Origin: LDYB01 sp037442385
GTDB lineage: Bacteria > Armatimonadota > Fimbriimonadia > Fimbriimonadales > GBS-DC
DNA: 8,637 nucleotides
NCBI GenBank assembly: GCA_037442385.1
Contig: JBBIQJ010000111.1
Location: 1 to 8,637, forward strand
Direction: 5' to 3'
Position 1 is the first letter of the stretch; every line of letters begins with the position of its first letter. Under the pieces are notes generated by a model, which was given only the letters and a program-made list of their open reading frames with translations, was not told the DNA's origin and ran no database searches. This document shows, one piece after another, positions 1-5,156 of this stretch. The translations under genes and the position numbers were made by a program.

Positions 1-16
1 AATTGCATACCCGTAA

Positions 17-1684
17 TTATGCCTCACACACGCGGCAGCTGAGCAATAGCTCGCGATTGAACTCCTGCGCCGCGTTCACGCTATGCTGGTAGTAAAGCGA
101 TTTCAAACCCAGTTCCGCCGCCCGAAGCATCAGCAGGTTAATATCACGCACGGGCGTTTCGGGATGAATCATCAGGTTGAGCGACTGTCCCTGATCGATA
201 AACGCCTGTCGCTGAGCAGCTTGCTGGAGCAGGGTCATCTGCGAAATCTCGCTGAAGGTCTTGAAAGTGTCGCGTTCTTCATCGCTCAGGAAGTCCAGAT
301 GTTGCACTGAGCCGTCATGCTCCGCAATGCTTTGCCAGACGGCATCAGTATCCTTGCCTCGTGCGCGGAGCACTTCCTGCAGGTACGGGTTTTTGAAGGT
401 GGTTTTGACTTTCGCGAGGTCTTTCACATAGTAGTTGCTCATGTACGGCTCGATGGAAGGCGACACCTGTCCCAGAATAAACGACGAGGACTTGGTAGGA
501 GCGATTGCAAGCAGGGTGGTGTTGCGCCTGCCGTAGCCCTTGAGGTATTCTGGCTCACCGAAGCGGCGTGCCAGCTCCATTGAGGCGTCATAAGCGCGGT
601 CATAAATCGTGCGGAAAATCTCCACATTCAGGCGGTAGGCGTCCATGCTCTCTATCGGGATGCGTTTGGATTGGAGCAGCGAGTGCCATCCCAGCACGCC
701 CAGCCCCAGCGCCCGGTGGCGCACTGCGAAGTTGTACGCACGCTGCATAAACGGGATGTCGCGCACGCGGCGGATAAAGTCCTCCATCACCGCGTCGAGG
801 AAGAAGACCATCGTTTCCACAGCGTCGGTGTTTTTCCACTCGTCGTAGTGGAGCAGATTGAGCGAGGAGAGGCAGCACACGAAACTCTCATCGGGCGAGG
901 CAGGGAGCATAATCTCGGTGCAGAGGTTGGAGGCGTAAATACGTTTGCCGAGCTGCTTGTAGACCTCAGGCGCGCCAGCGTTCGCGTTGTCCTTGAAGAA
1001 GATATAGGGGATACCCACCTCGGCGCGCGATTCCAGCACTTTCGCCCACAGGCGTCGCTTTTCGGTGTCGCCGTCGCGCATCTGCTGGAGCCAGTCGTTG
1101 CCCACGCATACGCCCCAGTAGAGCAGCTGAATTTCGCCTCCTTCGCGCTGAATCCAGAGCCACTCTTCCGCATCCGGGTGTTCGATATCGATGTAGGCGG
1201 CGCACTGCCCGCGGCGCGTGCTGCCCTGACTGAAGACTTCAATCATACGGTCAAACAGTTTGGCAAACGAGAAGCTGCCGTTGCTGTAGCCGTTATCGCG
1301 AATGGGGGCGCCGCGCGGGCGCAGTTTCCCAAAGTACGCTGAAGTACCGCCGCCCAGCTTGGTCATCATCCCGACTTCCGACGCCGTGAACAGAATCGAT
1401 GCCGAGTCGTCCTCAATAAAGCTCCCGTAGCAGGAGATAGGCAGTCCCCGTCGCAGCCCGAAGTTCGTCCAGATTGGGGTAGCCAGCGAGTACCATCCCC
1501 GCGCCATGTAGCTGTAAAACTTGTCGCCGAAGCCGTCAATTTCCAACAGCGCCTCCGCATAATCGGCAACCTGGCGGATGCGCTCTTCGGGGCTGCCCCC
1601 CGGCAATAGATAATCGCGCGAGAGAAATCGGCGGCTCTCTTCGTTGAGCCAGTAAAAAGGCGGTCTTTCAGAGGTGGTTCTCAT
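17..1684 (-). CDS. nrdA: Class I ribonucleotide reductase, large (catalytic, alpha) subunit, short form without ATP-cone
   Basis: It reduces ribonucleotides to deoxyribonucleotides in the cytoplasm, together with the radical-generating subunit encoded just upstream. Numbering from the chosen start (555 aa), the active-site set is complete: C85 (LPISCY), N253-C255-E257 (NLCTEI), and C270 (VCCLSSLNL), which pairs with C85. The radical-transfer tyrosines are Y531-Y532 (LKSLYYQ), and the C-terminal redox shuttle is C550-x2-C553 in SCRVCEA. A loop near residues 396-413 (APTKSSSF then SPSIEP) is also typical. The protein is about 200 aa shorter than E. coli NrdA (761 aa). It begins almost directly in the catalytic fold (PPFYWLNEESRRFL), so the N-terminal ATP-cone that senses dATP is missing. 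An in-frame ATG at 1750 would add 22 residues and overlap nrdB, but the ATG at 1684 has a near-perfect Shine-Dalgarno and better family fit. It is second in the nrdB-nrdA unit, 52 bases after the nrdB stop. Only 16 bases follow its stop, so its terminator is not visible. Confidence 0.96.
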   Translation of the reverse strand: MRTTSERPPFYWLNEESRRFLSRDYLLPGGSPEERIRQVADYAEALLEIDGFGDKFYSYMARGWYSLATPIWTNFGLRRGLPISCYGSFIEDDSASILFTASEVGMMTKLGGGTSAYFGKLRPRGAPIRDNGYSNGSFSFAKLFDRMIEVFSQGSTRRGQCAAYIDIEHPDAEEWLWIQREGGEIQLLYWGVCVGNDWLQQMRDGDTEKRRLWAKVLESRAEVGIPYIFFKDNANAGAPEVYKQLGKRIYASNLCTEIMLPASPDESFVCCLSSLNLLHYDEWKNTDAVETMVFFLDAVMEDFIRRVRDIPFMQRAYNFAVRHRALGLGVLGWHSLLQSKRIPIESMDAYRLNVEIFRTIYDRAYDASMELARRFGEPEYLKGYGRRNTTLLAIAPTKSSSFILGQVSPSIEPYMSNYYVKDLAKVKTTFKNPYLQEVLRARGKDTDAVWQSIAEHDGSVQHLDFLSDEERDTFKTFSEISQMTLLQQAAQRQAFIDQGQSLNLMIHPETPVRDINLLMLRAAELGLKSLYYQHSVNAAQEFNRELLLSCRVCEA

Positions 1685-1689
1685 ACGGA

Positions 1690-1696
1690 CCTCCTT
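1690..1696 (-). promoter_or_regulatory. Ribosome binding site of nrdA
   Basis: AAGGAGG on the minus strand, with 5 bases to the ATG at 1684. This site decides the nrdA start in favour of 1684 over the in-frame ATG at 1750. Confidence 0.85.
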
Positions 1697-1700
1697 GAGC

Positions 1701-1727
1701 GCGCGTGAGGGAGTTGCCCCCACGCGC
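1701..1727 (-). promoter_or_regulatory. Intercistronic hairpin between nrdB and nrdA
   Basis: On the minus-strand RNA, GCGCGUG and CACGCGC form a 7-bp stem. It continues through one G-U wobble and three G-C pairs to a 5-base loop, giving about 11 paired positions. It sits 9 bases after the nrdB stop and 4 bases before the nrdA Shine-Dalgarno. No U-run follows, so it does not look like an intrinsic terminator. It could protect the nrdB message from 3' decay or tune nrdA translation; both roles are inferred. Confidence 0.6.
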
Positions 1728-1736
1728 ATGGTGTGT

Positions 1737-2711
1737 TCAGAAAAGTGCATCTTCGCTGAAGCTTTTCATCTTCTTGGAGTAGGTGATGCTCCGCTTGTTG
1801 AAGAAGTCGTTCTCTTTGGTGGCGAGCAGTTCTTCGTCAAACCACCGTGCGGCAGCCAGCGCGGTCTCATCTACAGTGAATGCTGGGCGAATCCCCACAT
1901 TTCGCAGCGAGTTGTTGAAACGGTTTCTCAAGAAGGCGTCCACCTGAGCGTAGGTCAGGTATTCCAGCTCGCCGCGTTCAAAAATCCAGTCCAGAATGCG
2001 TTGCTCTGCGGTGTAGGCACGCTCTACCGCTTGCAGGACGGCTTCCGCCATTTCCGCGCCAAACCATTCCGGGTACTCCTGCTGGAGAAGGCGTACCAGC
2101 TCCACGCCAAACATGCCATGAATCTGCTCCTCTTTGCTGGTTGCCTCCACGATGTTCGAGACGCCCTTGAATGCCGCGCGATACTTGTTGAACGCCATGA
2201 TAATCAGAAACTGGGAGAAAAGCGAGATGTGCTCCACGAAAGCCGAGAACAGCAACAGGGTGAGCGCGAACTGGCGGTTGTCGCTGCTGCGAAGCCCCTC
2301 CTGCGCCAGCTGCAGATACTGGACACGCTCCATAAGGGCGGGGACGCTGTAGATTTTCTCGAACTCGCTGCTCAAGCCGAGAATATCCAGCAGGTGCGAG
2401 TAGGCGTTCGCGTGGCGCACTTCACTCTCGGCGAAGGTCATGCCGACCTCGGCGATTTCGGGTTTGGGCATGCGGTCGTAGATGCGCGCCCAAAAGGTCT
2501 TGACCGAAACTTCAATCTGGGAGATGGCGAGCAGGGTGTTTTTGAGCGCGTTGCGTTCATGCGGTTCCGTGCGAGCGTACCAGTCCTGAACATCGCCTGA
2601 GAGGGCAAACTCGGTGTGCAGCCAGTAAGAGTGACGGATGGCGTCCCGGAACTTCAACAGGTCGGGATACTCATATGGCTTCAGATGCACCCGTTTCTCG
2701 AACAGCGCCAT
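1737..2711 (-). CDS. nrdB: Class I ribonucleotide reductase, small (radical-generating, beta) subunit, class Id-like
   Basis: A ferritin-like helical protein (324 aa) that holds a dinuclear metal cofactor and supplies the oxidizing equivalent to the catalytic subunit. The metal ligands are visible: E67 (SQIEVSVK), E97 and H100 (ESEVRH), E160 (FVEH), and E195 and H198 (EEQIH). The usual radical tyrosine is present as Y104 (HANAY). The first ligand is Glu, not the Asp of E. coli (D84), and Lys follows at 71. The opening (MALFEKRVHLKPYEYP) and these positions resemble Flavobacterium-type NrdB, the group in which class Id Mn(IV)/Mn(III) enzymes were described. The C-terminal tail (Y311, ending SEDALF) should dock on NrdA. 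There is no N-terminal ATP-cone, as found in some NrdB proteins of this group. Two ATGs lie six bases apart: 2717 is only 2 bases from the GGAGGG site and 2711 is 8 bases away, so 2711 is preferred. It is the first gene of the unit. The family call is secure; the metal subclass is inferred. Confidence 0.96.
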   Translation of the reverse strand: MALFEKRVHLKPYEYPDLLKFRDAIRHSYWLHTEFALSGDVQDWYARTEPHERNALKNTLLAISQIEVSVKTFWARIYDRMPKPEIAEVGMTFAESEVRHANAYSHLLDILGLSSEFEKIYSVPALMERVQYLQLAQEGLRSSDNRQFALTLLLFSAFVEHISLFSQFLIIMAFNKYRAAFKGVSNIVEATSKEEQIHGMFGVELVRLLQQEYPEWFGAEMAEAVLQAVERAYTAEQRILDWIFERGELEYLTYAQVDAFLRNRFNNSLRNVGIRPAFTVDETALAAARWFDEELLATKENDFFNKRSITYSKKMKSFSEDALF

Positions 2712-2719
2712 CGCCATAA

Positions 2720-2725
2720 CCCTCC
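2720..2725 (-). promoter_or_regulatory. Ribosome binding site of nrdB
   Basis: GGAGGG on the minus strand. Spacing is 2 bases to the ATG at 2717 and 8 bases to the ATG at 2711, which favours 2711. It also argues against starting at the ATG at 2771, which would add 20 residues unlike the family N-terminus. Confidence 0.7.
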
Positions 2726-2774
2726 ATATGTTGTAGTTTGTTATGCTTGTTTGCGACTTTCGCGTCCTCAACCC

Positions 2775-2798
2775 ACAACTTGTAGCGATACACGGTGT
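2775..2798. promoter_or_regulatory. Two small dyads in the nrdB leader, possible operator
   Basis: ACAA-C-TTGT (2775-2783) and ACAC-G-GTGT (2790-2798) are odd-centred inverted repeats with centres 15 bases apart. They lie just downstream of the predicted transcription start, where a repressor could act. They are not a clear pair of NrdR boxes, which are even palindromes with centres about three helical turns apart. The assignment is tentative. Confidence 0.3.
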
Positions 2799-2813
2799 TG
2801 TGGTTGCAAGGAG

Positions 2814-2844
2814 AGTATACCCTACCCGTTGACAGGCTTGTCAA
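2814..2844 (-). promoter_or_regulatory. Predicted sigma-70-type promoter of nrdBA
   Basis: Minus strand: -35 TTGACA (2839-2844, exact consensus), 19-base spacer, -10 TATACT (2814-2819, five of six). The spacer is slightly long. The predicted start is near 2807, giving a leader of about 95 bases before nrdB. Confidence 0.6.
2829..2844. promoter_or_regulatory. Palindrome covering the nrdB -35 element
   Basis: TTGACA-GGCT-TGTCAA: 6-bp perfect arms around a 4-base centre, with one arm being the -35 hexamer of the nrdB promoter. The position would suit binding of a dimeric regulator. It may also be a chance duplication of a -35-like sequence. Confidence 0.4.
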
Positions 2845-2851
2845 GGGTTCA

Positions 2852-2922
2852 GGGGGGTGAATTGTTAAATTCGCCCCTAAATCTGGGGGCGTTTGGTGAA
2901 AGGGGGCGTACATGTAGGGGGG
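2852..2922. repeat. G-tract cluster with a CGCCCC/GGGGCG hairpin
   Basis: The plus strand carries G runs at 2852-2857, 2885-2889, 2902-2906 and 2917-2922. The arms CGCCCC (2872-2877) and GGGGCG (2886-2891) form a 6-bp hairpin with an 8-base loop. This resembles short interspersed GC-run palindromes that some bacteria carry between genes, but copy number cannot be judged from one window. Confidence 0.35.
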
Positions 2923-2974
2923 AATTGCGCCGAGGAGCCGGGTGAGGAGGTAGAGGGACTGAGGTTCTCATGCG

Positions 2975-3007
2975 AGCTTGGTTCCCCCAAAGAGGGGGAA
3001 CCAAGCT
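2975..3007 (-). terminator. 14-bp perfect hairpin after the pilin-like gene, terminator-like
   Basis: AGCTTGGTTCCCCC (2975-2988) pairs perfectly with 2994-3007 around the 5-base loop 2989-2993. It begins 11 bases past the stop of the DUF1559 gene. The minus strand downstream (CGCATGAGAACC) has no T-run, so it is not a textbook intrinsic terminator. It may stop transcription inefficiently, protect the 3' end, or be a dispersed palindromic repeat. Confidence 0.5.
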
Positions 3008-3017
3008 GGGGACGGCT

Positions 3018-3899
3018 TTAGTTCGGGCTGCGGCAGTGGTTGGGCTGACCTGTGTAGCCCTGATTGGGCTGGACAGGCGCATAGTGGCATGGTTGCCCCG
3101 CGCGCGGGTGTCCTGTCGGGAACTGGCTGACCACGCCGCTCATGCCGTAGTAGATAAAGTTGCCCATGGTTCGGAACGGACTGTTGGGCTGCTCGACGGC
3201 ATAGAGCGGACGAGTTTTGCTTGCCTGTTCCCGAACGCGCACGGTTCCCCCCTGTATAAGGCGCGTTTTGGCGTTGCCGGAGTGCCCATCCACATAGCCC
3301 ACTGAAGCAACACCGTTGTGGCGCCCCTGCGTGTAGCTGCCCAGACCGCCCGCGTTCCCCAGATGGTCGCCCAACACCCCGTCGTAAAGGACGGTTGTCT
3401 TAACTACATCGTCAATCATCGCCAGCTTCACGCTGTAGGGAAAGCCAGGCCAGGGGAAGTTGGGAAGTGGTAGGCTGCCGCGTTCGACAATCTCCCAGTT
3501 CGCGATGTAGGCAGTGGTCTTGAACGGAGAGGTCGCGTTATTGGGGCACATCTCCAGGGGCAGGAACGCGGTGCGCACATCCCACGCTTCACGGTCGGAA
3601 GGGCATCCCGACAGGTCGGCGTTTTTAAGATAGGGATAGATGGCATGGTAGACCGTGAATGCGCAGTACGCATTGTTCGGTCCCAGCGGAGCCATGTAGA
3701 TGCTGAACGGGAACCCCTCGTCATAGTCCTGGACATACTGAAGCATGCCCAGCGTAATCTGCTTCGTGTTATTGACGCAGAAGGTCTGGCGCGCCTTCTC
3801 GCGTGCCTGGGCGAACACAGGGAACAAAATCGCCGCCAGAATGGCGATAATCGCGATAACGACCAACAGCTCAATCAGTGTAAAGCCGCGTCGCTTCAT
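3018..3899 (-). CDS. DUF1559 family type IV pilin-like (pseudopilin) protein with H-x9-DG motif
   Basis: A 293-aa protein with a classic class III (prepilin) signal: MKRRG then FTLIE. Prepilin peptidase should cleave after G5, with the conserved Glu at mature position 5. A hydrophobic helix (about residues 6-28, LLVVIAIIAILAAILFPVF) follows and then AQAREKARQ, as in Armatimonadota pilin-like proteins. The exported domain has a GCPSD segment (C99) and the H-x9-DG signature (H194, D204-G205, in RHNGVASVGYVDGH). After the motif runs an 85-residue tail rich in Pro, Gln and Gly, ending in GQPNHCRSPN. The start at 3899 is chosen because GGAGG lies 7 bases upstream; the ATG at 3905 is only 1 base from it. 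The gene is a single transcription unit with its own promoter, and no pilus assembly genes are nearby. Its biological role (surface fibre, secretion pseudopilus or other) is unknown. Such genes are usually present in many copies. Confidence 0.93.
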   Translation of the reverse strand: MKRRGFTLIELLVVIAIIAILAAILFPVFAQAREKARQTFCVNNTKQITLGMLQYVQDYDEGFPFSIYMAPLGPNNAYCAFTVYHAIYPYLKNADLSGCPSDREAWDVRTAFLPLEMCPNNATSPFKTTAYIANWEIVERGSLPLPNFPWPGFPYSVKLAMIDDVVKTTVLYDGVLGDHLGNAGGLGSYTQGRHNGVASVGYVDGHSGNAKTRLIQGGTVRVREQASKTRPLYAVEQPNSPFRTMGNFIYYGMSGVVSQFPTGHPRAGQPCHYAPVQPNQGYTGQPNHCRSPN

Positions 3900-3906
3900 C
3901 GTCATA

Positions 3907-3911
3907 CCTCC
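3907..3911 (-). promoter_or_regulatory. Ribosome binding site of the pilin-like gene
   Basis: GGAGG within GAGGAGGT on the minus strand, 7 bases from the ATG at 3899. It decides the start between two ATGs six bases apart. Confidence 0.75.
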
Positions 3912-3932
3912 TCGACCAAGTTTCAGGTTTGC

Positions 3933-3952
3933 ACCGTTCTCGAACGAACGGT
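3933..3952 (-). promoter_or_regulatory. Hairpin at the 5' end of the pilin-like gene transcript
   Basis: ACCGTTC (3933-3939) and GAACGGT (3946-3952) form a perfect 7-bp inverted repeat with a 6-base loop. The predicted transcription start (about 3954) lies right beside it, so the mRNA would begin with this stem. It could stabilise the message or be an operator; both are inferred. Confidence 0.45.
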
Positions 3953-3960
3953 TAATGAGT

Positions 3961-3966
3961 ATTATA
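3961..3966 (-). promoter_or_regulatory. Predicted -10 element of the pilin-like gene
   Basis: Exact TATAAT on the minus strand, 61 bases upstream of the ATG at 3899. No good TTGACA-like -35 is found at 16-19 bases; TTGTCG is 24 bases away. The -35 contact may therefore be weak or replaced by an activator or another sigma factor. Confidence 0.5.
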
Positions 3967-4037
3967 CACCACTGACAGGCATCCTCCTGCCGACAAATTG
4001 TTAAACTGTCTGAATTTCGGGGAGGTTCCAGGCGAGG

Positions 4038-4043
4038 TATACT
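4038..4043 (+). promoter_or_regulatory. Predicted -10 element of hisC
   Basis: TATACT, five of six matches to the consensus and identical to the nrdB -10 hexamer. It lies 6 bases before the GTG at 4050, which puts the expected transcription start at or within a base or two of the start codon. The -35 region (TTTCGG at 4015-4020 for a 17-base spacer) is poor. Confidence 0.45.
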
Positions 4044-4049
4044 TAGGAT

Positions 4050-5156
4050 GTGCAAGCGCGACCGCATGTGCAACAGATGCAGCCTTACAGGGCGGGCAAG
4101 CCTCTGGAACAGCTCCAGCAGGAGCTGGGGCTGAGCGAGATTGTCAAACTTTCGGCGAACGAGAATCCGCTGGGGGCGTCGCCCCTCGTTGCGCAGGCAA
4201 TTCAGGCGCACCTCAATCAGGTTCACCTCTATCCTGACGGCGGCTGCCTAGCGCTTCGAGAAGCGCTCAGCCTGTTCTATGGGCTACCCACAGCCTACTT
4301 CCTGTGTGCCAACGGCTCCGATGAGATTATCCACCTGCTGGGAATCGCCTATCTGGAGCCGGGCGATGGCTTGATTATGGGCGACCCCTCGTTTGTGCGC
4401 TACGAGGCGTCCGCCCAGCTTAATCAGGCAGTGCTGCACAAAGTACCGCTCACGCCTGATTTCCGATACGACCTGCCTGCCATGTTGGAGCGCGTCGATT
4501 CCCGAACGAAGCTCTTCTACCTTGCGAACCCGAACAATCCCACGGGCACGCTGGCGACCCGCGCCGAGGTGGACTGGCTGCTGGAACGCCTGCCCCCCCA
4601 TGTGTTGCTGGTACTGGATGAGGCTTATTATGAGTATGTGGATCACCCCGACTACCCGAACGGGCTGGACTATGTGCACGCGGGGCGTAATGTGCTGGTG
4701 ATGCGCACTTTCTCCAAAGCCTATGGGCTGGCGGGATTGCGTATCGGCTATGCGGTTGCGCGCCCTGAGATTTTAGACCCGCTGGAGCGCGTGCGCGAGC
4801 CGTTCAATGTGAACCGCCTGGCACAGGTCGCCGCGATAGCCGCGCTTCAGGATCAGGCGCATGTGGCACGCACACGGGCGCTCAATCGGGAAGGGCTGGA
4901 CTATTTTCAAGCGGAGTGCGCCCGGCTGGGGTTGCGTACGGTCCCCTCATGGGCGAATTTCATTCTGATAGAGGTCGGCGCAGGCGCGGAGCAGGTGGCG
5001 CAGGCGCTTTTGCGCGAGCATGGTGTGCTGGTGCGCACAGGCGCTGTTTTCGGCTTGCCCACCTACCTGCGCGTGAACACGGGCACGAGGGAGCAGAATC
5101 ACCGATTCATTCAGGCTCTGGAGAGCGTGCTAACCGCCTCGCCCACCAGCGTCTGA
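4050..5156 (+). CDS. hisC: Histidinol-phosphate aminotransferase
   Basis: A PLP-dependent fold-type I aminotransferase (368 aa) that converts imidazole-acetol phosphate and glutamate into L-histidinol phosphate in histidine synthesis. The family order is clear: KLSANENPLGAS (33-44), YPDG (61-64), NGSDEII (88-94), NPNNPTG (160-166), D190 in VLDEAYYEY, the Schiff-base lysine K223 in TFSKAYGLAG, R231 in LRIGYA, and the substrate-carboxylate arginine R341 in LRVNTGT. The GTG at 4050 is taken as start because a stop codon lies two codons upstream and RPHVQQMQPYRAGKP matches the usual HisC N-terminus. Only a weak AGGA touches that GTG, and neither GTG 4068 nor ATG 4077 has a ribosome site, so leaderless translation is possible. 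No other his gene is in the window. Its 3' end overlaps convergent carB by 46 bp. HisC-like enzymes can also act on aromatic amino acids or cobalamin precursors; HisC fits best. Confidence 0.93.
   Translation: MQARPHVQQMQPYRAGKPLEQLQQELGLSEIVKLSANENPLGASPLVAQAIQAHLNQVHLYPDGGCLALREALSLFYGLPTAYFLCANGSDEIIHLLGIAYLEPGDGLIMGDPSFVRYEASAQLNQAVLHKVPLTPDFRYDLPAMLERVDSRTKLFYLANPNNPTGTLATRAEVDWLLERLPPHVLLVLDEAYYEYVDHPDYPNGLDYVHAGRNVLVMRTFSKAYGLAGLRIGYAVARPEILDPLERVREPFNVNRLAQVAAIAALQDQAHVARTRALNREGLDYFQAECARLGLRTVPSWANFILIEVGAGAEQVAQALLREHGVLVRTGAVFGLPTYLRVNTGTREQNHRFIQALESVLTASPTSV

Larger units (their letters stand above)
2712..3017. other. Gene-free intergenic region between the pilin-like gene and nrdB
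   Basis: These 306 bases hold no open frame with a family-like product. From the pilin-like gene towards nrdB they contain a 14-bp hairpin (2975-3007), a stretch with several G5-G6 runs on the plus strand and a smaller hairpin (2852-2922), the nrdB promoter with a palindrome over its -35 element, two odd-centred dyads, and the nrdB leader. The short frames here are GC-run translations without homology that I recognise. Confidence 0.7.

Noticed and set aside
671..1342. Open frame of 223 codons on the plus strand opposite nrdA
   Set aside because: Antisense shadow of nrdA, whose catalytic motifs are on the minus strand; composition is His/Arg/Val/Ala-rich without motifs.
1685..1750. N-terminal extension of nrdA to the ATG at 1750
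   Set aside because: It would overlap nrdB and place the start upstream of a strong hairpin; the ATG at 1684 has AAGGAGG at ideal spacing and the extension does not resemble an ATP-cone.
1674..2600. Long open frame of 308 codons on the plus strand, opposite nrdB and the start of nrdA
   Set aside because: It is the complement of a strongly conserved gene in a GC-rich genome; the translation shows no recognisable domain and no plausible ribosome site was noted.
2775..2798. Pair of NrdR boxes before nrdB
   Set aside because: The dyads are odd-centred, only 15 bases apart, and do not fit the AT-rich 16-bp NrdR consensus; listed only as a tentative operator.
2852..2922. Possible G-quadruplex on the plus strand
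   Set aside because: There are four G runs of five or six, but loops between them are about 27, 12 and 10 bases, outside the usual short-loop pattern; kept only as a G-tract cluster.
2671..2945. Short open frames in the nrdB leader region on both strands
   Set aside because: No ribosome site with family-like product; they run through the promoter and G-tracts and look like chance frames.
2860..4005. Shared 10-mer AATTGTTAAA at 2860-2869 and 3996-4005
   Set aside because: Flanking sequences do not match, so the similarity is probably chance in AT-rich intergenic DNA.
3900..4226. N-terminal extension of the pilin-like gene by up to 109 residues
   Set aside because: Prepilin signals must be at the N-terminus; the extension would cross its own promoter and the hisC start, and the good ribosome site is just before 3899.
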